DNA of 11,886 bases from Aphodosoma sp044433285 (GCA_044433285.1 JAWXTU010000071.1:1-11886); one strand, 5' to 3'. Positions 1 through 7,324 are shown, counted from the stretch's first letter. Notes: a model not told the origin generated them from the sequence alone. Numbers and translations are program-made.

Positions 1-160
1 ACACCCTATTATAGACGATAATTTTATAAAATTCCGGTCAAAAAACAACAGAATTGCAAGACAAAAGCCGTAGTTCAGAGGTAAATGAGTAAAATAACAG
101 ACTGATTATCAAAGGGAGAAAAGAAATAGTGAGGGCAAAGAGAAAATAATCAACAAAACA

Positions 161-192
161 TTTGGATAAACCAAATAAATAGCTTACCTTTG
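161..192 (+). promoter_or_regulatory. Bacteroidota-type promoter of tRNA-fMet
   Basis: The -33 element TTTG (161-164) is followed by 20 nt and then TACCTTTG (185-192), an exact match to the Bacteroidota primary sigma factor consensus TAnnTTTG at its usual spacing. Transcription would start near 198-200, about 20 nt before the tRNA. Both boxes and the spacing are read directly from the sequence; promoter activity is inferred. Confidence 0.8.
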
Positions 193-218
193 TATTCTCT
201 TTAAGAGAGATAATATAT

Positions 219-290
<72 letters not shown>

Positions 291-314
291 CTAAATATCT
301 GTAAAGATATGAGA

Positions 315-350
315 AGAGTCAGTTAGATATTTCTAATTGACTCTTTTTTT
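315..350 (+). terminator. Rho-independent terminator after tRNA-fMet
   Basis: A 13-bp stem pairs 315-327 (AGAGTCAGTTAGA) with 332-344 (TCTAATTGACTCT). It has one G-T wobble, a 4-nt loop and a run of seven T (344-350). It lies 25 nt after the tRNA and is a classical intrinsic terminator on the plus strand. Confidence 0.92.
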
Positions 351-373
351 ATAAAGTAATATAGAGGGTTATA

Positions 374-394
374 GGGGACACCTAAAAGCTCCCC
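374..394. repeat. Dispersed GGGGA/TCCCC hairpin, copy A
   Basis: GGGGA (374-378) and TCCCC (389-393) form a 5-bp stem around an A-rich loop. The element matches copies near 4143, 7412 and 8858-8937 in its stem, its loop pattern (CTAAAA) and a following CCCCGA plus A/T-rich run. It lies between the tRNA terminator and the RNA methyltransferase start. A 12-nt sequence CGAAAAATTTAA occurs at 394-405 and again at 425-436. The second occurrence sits inside a GGGGC (421-425) / GCCCC (439-443) inverted repeat, so this leader may be two degenerate units. Confidence 0.55.
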
Positions 395-471
395 GAAAAA
401 TTTAACCTAATAAAATGGGGGGGGCGAAAAATTTAATTGCCCCTTATCACCCCACTGAAACAACAAAAATT

Positions 472-996
472 ATGCGTAAATTAGATACAGAAGAGATAAT
501 CCGTATATCGGTAGACGAATTTAAGGAGAGCGAAAAGATGCCACTGGTAGTGGTACTCGACAATGTGCGTAGTTTGCATAATATAGGGTCGGCATTTCGC
601 ACTGCCGATGCTTACCGTGTAGAGGAGATTATATTGTGCGGTATCACCGCTCAACCACCACACCCTGAGATACATAAATCGGCACTAGGGGCTGAGTTTT
701 CTGTAAAATGGAGCTACTATAAAGAGACAACAGAGGCTATCGCACACCTAAAAAACTTAGGATATACAATAGCCTCTATAGAACAGGCAGAGGGGGCTAC
801 GATGCTCAATGAATTTAGAGTTGACAGCTCTCAGCGATATGCAGTAGTACTCGGCAACGAGGTAAAAGGTGTGCAGCAATCGGTGATTGATGAATCCGAT
901 CTTTGTCTCGAACTGCCACAATACGGCACCAAACACTCACTCAATGTTAGCGTAACTACTGGCATCGTGATTTGGCATTTTTTCAATCAACTGTAA
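472..996 (+). CDS. SpoU/TrmH-family RNA 2'-O-methyltransferase
   Basis: This is a 174-residue SPOUT-fold RNA 2'-O-ribose methyltransferase that would use S-adenosylmethionine. All three SpoU motifs are visible: motif 1 NVRSLHNIGSAFRTADA (residues 31-47), motif 2 VVLGNEVKGV (125-134) and motif 3 LPQYGTKHSLNVSVTTG (148-164). Motif 1 carries the usual Asn and Arg, and motifs 2-3 form the trefoil-knot cofactor site. The frame opens further upstream at ATG 415. I chose ATG 472 because the Bacteroidales relatives I recall begin with MRKL and the upstream 19 codons run through a G8 tract and repeat sequence. The lack of an N-terminal substrate-binding domain fits the short TrmH-like class. The target (tRNA or rRNA) cannot be told from sequence. 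No clear promoter is visible; readthrough or a weak promoter is possible. The gene converges on the split lipoprotein frame with 13 nt between them. Confidence 0.9.
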   Translation: MRKLDTEEIIRISVDEFKESEKMPLVVVLDNVRSLHNIGSAFRTADAYRVEEIILCGITAQPPHPEIHKSALGAEFSVKWSYYKETTEAIAHLKNLGYTIASIEQAEGATMLNEFRVDSSQRYAVVLGNEVKGVQQSVIDESDLCLELPQYGTKHSLNVSVTTGIVIWHFFNQL

Positions 997-1009
997 ATCC
1001 GCTACAATC

Positions 1010-1231
1010 CTAATACACTTGAACCAACTCCATTGTAATGGATTTTGATTGCTCCTCTTTCTCTAGCGTGCATTTATACTCATAATTCTCTCTCACCCAA
1101 TCCATTATCTCATCGGTTATTTCTATATCTATATCCGTTAGCGGATTATCATCACTCTGGTCTCCCAAAATATACATAGTAACTGTAGATTCACGACTAT
1201 CATTGTTCTCTATGTTAAGCGTATACTCCAC
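1010..1231 (-). CDS. Downstream half of amber-split lipoprotein frame
   Basis: These 73 codons continue in exactly the same frame as the lipoprotein just upstream, separated from it only by one TAG at 1234-1232. The first codon after that TAG is GTG, which is why a separate ORF can be drawn. There is no ATG near the start and no room for its own signals. The product is acidic, with a beta-rich start (VEYTLNIENN) and a run of Asp/Glu around residues 27-45, and has no signal peptide, membrane segment or family I recognise. The most economical reading is that it is the C-terminal half of one lipoprotein of about 160 residues. Independent translation from GTG by stop-restart coupling is also possible. 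It ends with TAG. Confidence 0.45.
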   Translation of the reverse strand: MEYTLNIENNDSRESTVTMYILGDQSDDNPLTDIDIEITDEIMDWVRENYEYKCTLEKEEQSKSITMELVQVY

Positions 1232-1492
1232 CTATTCAGATAATTTCCCTACTAAAGATATCCCTGAAATACCATTAAGAACATAATCTCTTCCCGTTAA
1301 ATTTTGATATTCAAAGTGCTTAATTTGTTTGCTACTAACGTATGTAGGTGCTGTAATGGAGTATTCTACAGCATCTGCAGCATCTACCACTACGATATGA
1401 TAAAACGAATGAGTAACATGTCCTTCTCCACAAGACGATAGAATAAATAGCACAACAAATAATGTTGCAAGTGTTTTAATTGTTAGTTTCAT
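1232..1492 (-). CDS. Small hypothetical lipoprotein, ended by an in-frame TAG
   Basis: I start at ATG 1492 because it gives a classical type II signal peptide: MKLTIKT, a hydrophobic stretch (residues 8-17) and the lipobox LSSC with Cys21. Starts further upstream only add sequence on the wrong side of the likely promoter. The mature part, GEGHVTHSFYH onward, is short and looks beta-rich; I recognise no family. The frame ends at TAG 1234-1232 after 86 residues but stays open for another 73 codons on the other side. The protein is probably a truncated or readthrough form of a lipoprotein of about 160 residues. It is predicted to be anchored in the envelope after cleavage at Cys21. A possible promoter lies about 34-40 nt upstream. 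Confidence 0.65.
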   Translation of the reverse strand: MKLTIKTLATLFVVLFILSSCGEGHVTHSFYHIVVVDAADAVEYSITAPTYVSSKQIKHFEYQNLTGRDYVLNGISGISLVGKLSE

Positions 1493-1525
1493 AGTTAATA
1501 TAGTTTTTAGGTTAATAATACACTG

Positions 1526-1532
1526 CAAAGTA
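1526..1532 (-). promoter_or_regulatory. Possible promoter box of the small lipoprotein
   Basis: The minus strand reads TACTTTG here, one base shorter between TA and TTTG than the TAnnTTTG consensus. A TTTG lies 22 nt further upstream. The position, about 34 nt before ATG 1492, is right, but the match is imperfect. Confidence 0.35.
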
Positions 1533-1760
1533 CGGTATTTAAAACACACAAAAACAAATTTATTTAGTTAAATATTTTTAAAATTCCACAAACAACAAAA
1601 TGTTGAGAAAAACACACCTAAATAACAGTAAGTTACACTAGTAACAAAACTTCCTGCAAACCAAAACAAAACAAACAAAAATCGTTATATTTAACAATTA
1701 GCAAGGTCGAAAACAAACATCGTGCTATAATTTGGGATTATTCAACAGACAATAGGCAAC
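1533..1760. other. Gene-free A/T-rich stretch
   Basis: The gap between the lipoprotein start (1492) and the aldolase stop (1818) is 325 nt. Apart from the possible lipoprotein promoter and the aldolase terminator, I see only low-complexity A/T-rich DNA with runs of AAAAC and AAACA. No frame with a credible start and protein-like content, no tRNA and no copy of the GGGGA hairpin repeat is present. A small RNA cannot be excluded by eye. Confidence 0.5.
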
Positions 1761-1797
1761 AAAAAAGGGCATATCACATTGTGATATACCCTTTTTT
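1761..1797 (-). terminator. Bidirectional terminator after fbaA
   Basis: GGGCATATCAC (1767-1777) pairs with GTGATATACCC (1781-1791), an 11-bp stem with one wobble and a 3-nt loop. It is flanked by A6 on the left and T6 on the right. Read on the minus strand it is a strong intrinsic terminator about 20 nt beyond the aldolase stop. Its symmetry means it could also stop plus-strand transcription. Confidence 0.9.
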
Positions 1798-1817
1798 ATT
1801 TATAATTGCTTATTATA

Positions 1818-2813
1818 TTATGCTTTACCAGCTGAACCTAGAACGTTCTCTACTTTGTGAGTGTAAAGTTTTTTAAGTTCTTCGCGAGCAGGACCAAGAT
1901 ATTGACGTGGGTCGAATTTATCTGGGTTCTCTACATAGAATTTACGTACTGCTGCAGTCATAGCCAAACGACCATCTGAGTCGATATTGATTTTGCAAAC
2001 TGCTGAACTAGCAGCTTTGCGAAGTTGCTCTTCTGGAATACCAATTGCATCTTTAAGAGCACCACCAAATTCGTTGATAGTTTTTACATACTCTTGTGGC
2101 ACTGATGATGCACCGTGAAGCACGATAGGGAAACCAGGAATTTGTTTTTCGATCTCTTCTAAGATATCAAAACGCAATGGAGGTGGAACTAAATTACCGT
2201 TTGCATCAAGAGTACATTGAGCAGGTGTAAATTTGTTAGCACCGTGAGATGTACCAATTGAGATAGCAAGAGAATCAACACCTGTACGTTGTACAAAGTC
2301 AATCACCTCTTCTGGTTGAGTATATACGTGGTGTTCAGAAGATACTTCATCTTCGATACCAGCTAATACGCCAAGTTCACCCTCTACAGTAACACCGTAT
2401 TGGTGAGCATATTCTACAACTTTTCTTGTCAATTCGATGTTATCTTCGTAAGAGTGGTGAGAACCATCAATCATTACAGAAGAGAAGCCCATATCTACAC
2501 AGCTTTTGCAAAGCTCGAATGTATCACCGTGGTCAAGGTGAAGAGCGATTTGAGGGTTTTCCCAACCCAACTCTTTAGCATATGCTACAGCACCTTGTGC
2601 CATGTAACGTAATAAAGTTTGGTTAGCATATTTACGTGCACCACTTGAAACTTGAAGGATAACTGGAGATTTTGTCTCTGCACAAGCTGAAACGATAGCT
2701 TGCATTTGTTCCATGTTATTAAAGTTGAAAGCTGGGATAGCATATCCGCCTTCGATTGCGCCTTTAAACATCTCTTTAGTGTTTACTAGACCTAATTCTT
2801 TGTAACTTACCAT
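1818..2813 (-). CDS. fbaA: Class II fructose-1,6-bisphosphate aldolase
   Basis: This 331-residue zinc-dependent aldolase splits fructose-1,6-bisphosphate into dihydroxyacetone phosphate and glyceraldehyde-3-phosphate, or the reverse, in the cytoplasm. The class II signatures are present: LHLDHGDT with the catalytic Asp94 and zinc ligand His95, SSVMIDGSHHSYEDN (residues 111-125), VEGELG with Glu146, SIGTSHGANKF with His190, and VLHGASSVP with His233. NIDSDGRLA near 276-284 fits the phosphate-binding end of the barrel. Length is normal and the frame intact. Codon choice is visibly biased (many GGT, GCT and CGT), as expected for a highly expressed glycolytic gene and unlike its neighbours. The start lies 26 nt after the barrel-protein stop and I see no TAnnTTTG box in that gap, so it is probably co-transcribed with the FKBP and barrel genes or uses a promoter within them. 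Confidence 0.96.
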   Translation of the reverse strand: MVSYKELGLVNTKEMFKGAIEGGYAIPAFNFNNMEQMQAIVSACAETKSPVILQVSSGARKYANQTLLRYMAQGAVAYAKELGWENPQIALHLDHGDTFELCKSCVDMGFSSVMIDGSHHSYEDNIELTRKVVEYAHQYGVTVEGELGVLAGIEDEVSSEHHVYTQPEEVIDFVQRTGVDSLAISIGTSHGANKFTPAQCTLDANGNLVPPPLRFDILEEIEKQIPGFPIVLHGASSVPQEYVKTINEFGGALKDAIGIPEEQLRKAASSAVCKINIDSDGRLAMTAAVRKFYVENPDKFDPRQYLGPAREELKKLYTHKVENVLGSAGKA

Positions 2814-2839
2814 AAAAATATATATTAGAAATTAAATTT

Positions 2840-3523
2840 TTATCTTCTTAAATCAAATAGATATGCAAATGAGACTTTCAACTCTCCTTGTGTAAAATAT
2901 GTTTGATCGTCATCTTCCATTGAGAGCGTATAATCGTATCTATCAAGAGTTGAATTATTAAAACTGTGTTGATAAGATACGCGCAACTGCATCTGATTCC
3001 ATTTAAAAGCAAAACCAAACTCACCTGCAATTTCGCAACGCACTACTCTACCATCTTCACCGAACATATAATCTTGTTGATATGTAACAGGTTTTTGTAC
3101 ATCTGTATTTTCCCACGCCCAATCGGTACCGTGTAAACCGCAAGTGAATACAGGACCACCAAATAGAGAGAATGTATAATTTTGAGTGGGGAAATCCACA
3201 AAGATATGTGCTGGCAAATTAAAATAAGCCAATTGACGAACGAAAGTCGTTGTAGTATCGCTTGTATATCCCATCTGCCAACTCATAGAGCGCAATTCAT
3301 ACATCGCCGCCACATCAAAACCCCACCGGTTTGTGATATTCATCTCAAACATACCCCCTGCGTGAAATCCTGCGCCCGGACGAGAATCAAATGTAGCATA
3401 TTGATCTAGTGTATTGATAACACCATAATTTAATTGCCCACCGCCAATAAAACCGAGTTCTTGAGCACTTACTGTCAAAGTAATCAACGAAATTGCTATA
3501 GCTGTTATAATCTTTTTCATCAT
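2840..3523 (-). CDS. Small outer-membrane beta-barrel protein
   Basis: This 227-residue protein has a cleavable signal peptide: MMKK, a hydrophobic stretch, and likely cleavage after TVSA at residue 20. The rest alternates hydrophobic and polar residues in strands typical of a small barrel, including ELGFIGGGQLNYG, GAGFHAGGMFEMNI, TFSLFGGPVF, QLRVSYQHSF and LKVSFAYLFDLRR. It ends in an aromatic/Arg-rich strand, as outer-membrane proteins do. This resembles the outer-membrane protein beta-barrel family common in Bacteroidota (OMP_b-brl type). Substrate and role are unknown. Two adjacent ATG codons (3523 and 3520) could both serve as start. The gene begins 8 nt after the FKBP lipoprotein stop, so the two are almost certainly one transcript, which suggests an envelope-related job. 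Confidence 0.8.
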   Translation of the reverse strand: MMKKIITAIAISLITLTVSAQELGFIGGGQLNYGVINTLDQYATFDSRPGAGFHAGGMFEMNITNRWGFDVAAMYELRSMSWQMGYTSDTTTTFVRQLAYFNLPAHIFVDFPTQNYTFSLFGGPVFTCGLHGTDWAWENTDVQKPVTYQQDYMFGEDGRVVRCEIAGEFGFAFKWNQMQLRVSYQHSFNNSTLDRYDYTLSMEDDDQTYFTQGELKVSFAYLFDLRR

Positions 3524-3531
3524 AAATCTTA

Positions 3532-4044
3532 TTAATAATTCAATACGTCGACTAAATCAATATCAAAAATCAGTGTACTATATGGTGGGATTGTAAAATT
3601 GCCATAATCTGATTGGTAACCATCCTCGCCATAACCCATATCATAAGGTATATAAATTCGCCAATGAGAACCCTGCTTCATGGTAGACAATGCATATTGC
3701 CAACCATCAATTACGGCAGATAGCGCCAGAGTAGACTCCTCGCCCGAATCGAAAAGAGTACCATCTATCAACCAGCCAGAGTAAGTTACACATACATAAC
3801 TAGATAACCCAGTAGATGGATCTTCTGATGCTTTGGGTATTGCTCCGTATCCATTATGGTATTTCTCTATAAGTACCCCCGATGGGAGCACTACAGTCTC
3901 TATAACTTCCAATTCTGAATCTTCGCCAAGAGTTGCCTCTTTTGCTTCAATCCACGACTCATTGTACTCCCTCCAAGTGTCGAAATCTTCGCAACTTGTA
4001 AGGAATAAAAGTGGTAAAAAAAGCAGATAAAATATTCTTCTCAT
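3532..4044 (-). CDS. FKBP-type peptidyl-prolyl isomerase lipoprotein
   Basis: This 170-residue protein has a lipoprotein signal peptide with lipobox LTSC (Cys18). The residues after the Cys (EDFD) are acidic, as in Bacteroidota surface-lipoprotein export signals, so it may be displayed on the cell surface (inference). Residues about 82-168 form an FKBP domain: VTYSGWLIDGTLFDSG (86-101), VIDGWQYALSTMKQGSHW (111-128), IYIPYDMGYGEDG (130-142) and IPPYSTLIFDIDLVDV (152-167). These match the FKBP pattern VxYxGxLxDGxxFDS...VIxGWxxAL..M..G....IP...xYG...IP..xxLxFxxxL. The family catalyses cis-trans isomerisation of Xaa-Pro bonds, here in the periplasm or at the surface. It heads a run with the barrel protein (8 nt downstream) and fbaA, behind a TAACTTTG promoter box. 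Confidence 0.93.
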   Translation of the reverse strand: MRRIFYLLFLPLLFLTSCEDFDTWREYNESWIEAKEATLGEDSELEVIETVVLPSGVLIEKYHNGYGAIPKASEDPSTGLSSYVCVTYSGWLIDGTLFDSGEESTLALSAVIDGWQYALSTMKQGSHWRIYIPYDMGYGEDGYQSDYGNFTIPPYSTLIFDIDLVDVLNY

Positions 4045-4074
4045 TTTTAAATTAATTTACCTATAAAAACTCTG

Positions 4075-4082
4075 CAAAGTTA
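4075..4082 (-). promoter_or_regulatory. Promoter -7 box before the FKBP lipoprotein
   Basis: The minus strand reads TAACTTTG, an exact TAnnTTTG, about 30 nt upstream of ATG 4044. No TTTG or TTG sits at the -33 position, so only the -7 half is convincing. It would drive FKBP, the barrel gene and perhaps fbaA. Confidence 0.6.
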
Positions 4083-4142
4083 GCAAAAAAAAACTACATT
4101 TGCACTATAAATTCACAAATATTTTTCAATTTGTTAGTTAAA

Positions 4143-4159
4143 GGGGACTTCTAAAGCCC
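4143..4159. repeat. Dispersed GGGGA hairpin, copy B
   Basis: GGGGACTTCTAAAGCCC can fold as GGG/CCC plus CTT/AAG around CTA with a bulged A. It matches the core of copies A, C and D. It overlaps the TAG stop (4153-4151) of the Yip1-like gene, so the repeat supplies the last codons of that frame. The T-tail is only three bases, so it would be a weak terminator at best. Confidence 0.5.
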
Positions 4160-4756
4160 ATTTAAATTTGGCACTAACAATCCGAACAAAGCAGCTATTA
4201 ATAAAGGTAGTACAAACATCACCACAGTGAAGAGAACCATAAAAACATTATGTTTATCCTCATCTACCTCTATTATCGTCCCTGCCGCCACCCAAGATAT
4301 GTATAGTTGATATATAAATATGAATTTTATAAAGAACAAAAATGGCATAAAACTCTCCAATATGTTCACTGCAAAATTCACCATCATCATCGAACAAACC
4401 ACCATCTCGCTTTTTGACTTACTGATGGATCTGTTAAAGAAAGCCTTTAGTATAACAGCCAAAACAAATACCGCCAAATAGGCTGTAACATAGAGTTTTA
4501 AAAAATTAAACATCGCTATCAAAACTCCATCTTGGATAACTGCATTTTCGCTATAAAAAAAATAGGTAACAAACGACACGCAAGCAGATAATAGCGACAG
4601 CGGAAAGATGATTGATTGCATCAAACTCCCCTTACTAAATTTGCTCTCGAAGTATTGCGGTTGCAACACCTTTTGAGGTTTGTTAATCAAATCTAGAAAC
4701 AGTAAAAATACATTTCTATAACGATTCTTAATCTTGTATATTATATTATTTTTCAC
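4151..4756 (-). CDS. Yip1-like integral membrane protein
   Basis: This 201-residue protein has a short cytoplasmic-looking N-terminus (INKPQKVLQPQYFESKFSKG) followed by about five hydrophobic segments near residues 45-67, 78-106, 117-139, 141-160 and 171-195. A helix-poor N-terminal linker followed by five helices is the layout of Yip1-domain proteins, which are frequent and functionally obscure in Bacteroidales; this assignment is by resemblance only. No catalytic motif is visible. The likely start is GTG 4756, because no ATG exists nearby in frame. That start is in the same frame as nfo, seven codons after its TAG stop, and fits translational coupling. It is the last gene of the gldG-nfo run. 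The TAG stop lies within a dispersed hairpin repeat. Confidence 0.7.
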   Translation of the reverse strand: MKNNIIYKIKNRYRNVFLLFLDLINKPQKVLQPQYFESKFSKGSLMQSIIFPLSLLSACVSFVTYFFYSENAVIQDGVLIAMFNFLKLYVTAYLAVFVLAVILKAFFNRSISKSKSEMVVCSMMMVNFAVNILESFMPFLFFIKFIFIYQLYISWVAAGTIIEVDEDKHNVFMVLFTVVMFVLPLLIAALFGLLVPNLNGL

Positions 4757-4774
4757 CAGATGATTAATTATTAC

Positions 4775-5617
4775 CTATTTCGACAAATTTCTGAGCCACT
4801 CAATCTCTTCGCTCCAGCGCGTTTCGTCGGGAGTTTCTAGCACAAGGGGGATATTATCAAATCTATCGTCCTTCATTATCATCTCGAACGGAGTAGCACC
4901 CAACAGTCCCTCACGCAACACCTCGTGTCTATCCACACGCGACGCCAACTCTTTTTTTGAGTCGTTGAGGTGCATACCACGAAGATAATTAAATCCGATT
5001 ATCTCATCGAACTGTTGCCACACACGATTAAAGCCCTCGACAGAATACAAATCATAACCAGAGGCAAAAGCGTGCTGAGTATCAATACATACCCCCACAC
5101 GTGATTTATCATCTACTAAATCTATTATTGCAGCTAGATGCTCGAATTTATACCCAACGTTGGTACCTTGTCCCGCAGTATTTTCTAGTACTGCAGTGAT
5201 GCCCGACGTCTTTTGCAATGCATAATTTATACTCTCGGCGATATATTTCAGGCAATCCTCTTCTGAAATTTTCTTTAGGTGCGACCCCGGGTGAAAATTG
5301 AGTCTATCCAACCCTAACAACTCGCAACGGTGCATCTCTTCGACAAAAGAGTTGCGACTCTTTGTTCGCGACTCCTCTTCTGGCGAGCCAAGATTGATTA
5401 AATAACTGTCGTGAGGGAGGATTTGTGCTGCTGAATATCCAAATTCTGCGCAGTTAGCTTTAAACGCCTCAATAGATTTTTCGGTTAAAGCGGGAGAAAA
5501 CCATTGACGTTGATTTTTGGTAAAAAGAGCAAAAGCTGTTGCCCCAATTGCGTGGGCATTAAGTGGAGCATTCTCTACACCACCCGACGCGCTTACGTGT
5601 GCACCTATATATTTCAT
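4775..5617 (-). CDS. nfo: Endonuclease IV (AP endonuclease)
   Basis: This 280-residue enzyme cleaves the DNA backbone 5' to abasic sites in base-excision repair, using three zinc ions. All nine metal ligands known from E. coli Nfo are present at the same residue numbers: His69, His109, Glu145, Asp179, His182, His216, Asp229, His231 and Glu261. The surrounding signatures are intact too: GAHVSASGG at the N-terminus, NFHPGSH, LENTAGQG, CIDTQHAFASGYD, MHLNDSK and VLETPD. Full length, no damage. ATG 5617 lies 2 nt after the gldG TGA stop, so translation of the two is probably coupled. The downstream membrane-protein gene starts 18 nt after its TAG stop. The partnership with gldG looks like genomic convenience, as the functions are unrelated. 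Confidence 0.97.
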   Translation of the reverse strand: MKYIGAHVSASGGVENAPLNAHAIGATAFALFTKNQRQWFSPALTEKSIEAFKANCAEFGYSAAQILPHDSYLINLGSPEEESRTKSRNSFVEEMHRCELLGLDRLNFHPGSHLKKISEEDCLKYIAESINYALQKTSGITAVLENTAGQGTNVGYKFEHLAAIIDLVDDKSRVGVCIDTQHAFASGYDLYSVEGFNRVWQQFDEIIGFNYLRGMHLNDSKKELASRVDRHEVLREGLLGATPFEMIMKDDRFDNIPLVLETPDETRWSEEIEWLRNLSK

Positions 5618-5619
5618 AA

Positions 5620-7317
5620 TCAGTTGATTTTAGTGTATTTTCTATGTCTCAAAAAGAGATATACCGAACCTAATAATATTATCAGAGCAATTGGTACAAG
5701 TGTATTTATCAGTATCCATTGAGTGCGTTTGCTCTCCACCACCGCACGATTTAATAATCGCAACGCAACAGTGCGATTTCTCAACTCCATAACACCCTCA
5801 TCATCGGTAAGATAGAGCATCGAATTGACAATAAAATCCTTATTGCCGTGCGTCTGTTTTGTTACCCTATCATAACCAAGTGGCACAAGATACATCTGTT
5901 GGTTATCCACCTCTATCTCATTGCGGATTATATCGCCATCTGCTACTACAAGCATCTTAGTATCAACGCTATTTTGTATAATATCCACAGGAGCGATACC
6001 ACTTGGTACCATACGGTGAGTGAAAACAGATGGAAAACTACCCTGCATCAGAACCGCCACAGGGATATAAGCCCTATCAAAATAGACCTCTGGTTCGAGT
6101 GTAACAGCTTTGGTTACATCTATTTCAGCAGGAGCAAAAGTTATATGACTTGCATTGCTAGAAACCAATAAAAACTCTTTTCTTACGGTAGAACTAGTAT
6201 CGCCAACTATCTCTATACCAGAGGCAAAATCGGCTTTCACTGCCGAGATGTTTTTTGTGGCAGGGTTGTATGGCGACGGTTGCAACAGCGGAGTATAAAA
6301 CCACGGAATAGACTCAAAACGAGGTTGTTCGCCTGCACGAGCCATATTCACTGGCATATATCCACACTGCATATCCTCGATAATAGAGGGTGTGATACGC
6401 ACACCATATTTAAATAGTTGATCGTGGAGATTTATATCATATGCTACAAGAGGCGAGAGACCGCCAGTAGAGAGATTTTCGTTCGACATACGCGCCCCAT
6501 CAATCAGCCACATAACTCGTCCGCCCCTCATTATATATTGGTCGATAATAAATTTATCTGTTTCAGAGAATGGCTCGGTAGGTTTTGCAATGATAATTGC
6601 ATCATAGCCATCTAATATTGTAGGATCGGTACCCAACACCCCTCTATCCACTTGAAAATAACGACTCAACGCCTCTGTGGCATCATATACATACTCCTCT
6701 TGCAGTTCGTTGTGCCCCTCAATAAATGCAACTTTCTTAATATTATTGGCATTAAGCACTCTAATTGCATCAATAATCTGATACTCAATATCTTCGAGAG
6801 CAAGATTAACGATCTGTTCGCCCGAATAATTACCACTCGGTTGCATTAATCTGATAGGGATAGAGATTTTAGAAGAGACCATTTCCGCCCAAGGAAATAT
6901 CACCTGTTCGGTCATTCTGCCACGTGCATCGCGCACCGTTACACTCATACCGCTCAATCCTCGCTGCTCCAGCTCTTGATATTTTGCATATCTCTTTTCA
7001 TCTTCTAGATCTTCGCTCGGATTGATTAACTCTGTCTCTATTCGATACTTAGCCACGAGATTTACTTCATCAATCATATCCTCTACGGCATGGCGCAGGC
7101 GCAACATATTAGCATCTAAATCACCACCAAGGTAGAGTTTCATTGTTAGCGGTTCGTGCATCTCTTTTACCAATTTTTTCGATGCAGGCGACAAAGAGTG
7201 TCTCTTCTCAGCCGTTAAATCAAGACGAAAAAAACAGCTGCGAGAGGTAATTAAAAAGAGAGCCAATGCAATAAATATTACAGGCAATATCCACGATTTT
7301 ATTTTCTCTATTTTCAT
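5620..7317 (-). CDS. gldG: GldG-type ABC transporter substrate-binding protein
   Basis: This 565-residue protein is anchored by an N-terminal helix (about residues 9-24) and a C-terminal helix (about 534-556), with a large external domain between. Family signatures are the post-helix motif DLTAEKRHSLSPASK (33-47), the ABC-type uncharacterised transport domain with KKVAFIEGHNE, VMWLIDG and LFKYGVRITPSIIEDMQC, and the C-terminal block GNKDFIVNSMLYL followed by LRLLNR. In Flavobacteria GldG works with GldF (permease) and GldA (ATPase) for gliding. Non-gliding Bacteroidales also carry it, with an unclear role. Here no gldF is adjacent; the upstream gene is the MATE exporter. A Shine-Dalgarno-like AGGAG sits 7 nt before ATG 7317, unusual for the phylum. 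A promoter overlapping the end of the MATE gene would give a leader of about 140 nt containing the hairpin repeats. Confidence 0.9.
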   Translation of the reverse strand: MKIEKIKSWILPVIFIALALFLITSRSCFFRLDLTAEKRHSLSPASKKLVKEMHEPLTMKLYLGGDLDANMLRLRHAVEDMIDEVNLVAKYRIETELINPSEDLEDEKRYAKYQELEQRGLSGMSVTVRDARGRMTEQVIFPWAEMVSSKISIPIRLMQPSGNYSGEQIVNLALEDIEYQIIDAIRVLNANNIKKVAFIEGHNELQEEYVYDATEALSRYFQVDRGVLGTDPTILDGYDAIIIAKPTEPFSETDKFIIDQYIMRGGRVMWLIDGARMSNENLSTGGLSPLVAYDINLHDQLFKYGVRITPSIIEDMQCGYMPVNMARAGEQPRFESIPWFYTPLLQPSPYNPATKNISAVKADFASGIEIVGDTSSTVRKEFLLVSSNASHITFAPAEIDVTKAVTLEPEVYFDRAYIPVAVLMQGSFPSVFTHRMVPSGIAPVDIIQNSVDTKMLVVADGDIIRNEIEVDNQQMYLVPLGYDRVTKQTHGNKDFIVNSMLYLTDDEGVMELRNRTVALRLLNRAVVESKRTQWILINTLVPIALIILLGSVYLFLRHRKYTKIN

Positions 7318-7324
7318 AAAAATT

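Noticed and set aside
2..73. Open frame from the left edge to a TAG at 71-73, a possible C-terminus of a plus-strand gene
   Set aside because: Only 23 codons, no recognisable motif and unremarkable composition; chance is an adequate explanation.
1010..1492. Genome-wide TAG recoding as the cause of the split lipoprotein
   Set aside because: The MATE gene ends in two consecutive TAG codons and nfo and the Yip1-like gene end in TAG at the family's expected length, so TAG works as a stop here.
5848..6171. 107-codon plus-strand ORF opposite gldG
   Set aside because: Antisense shadow of an intact conserved gene with no promoter and no recognisable domain.
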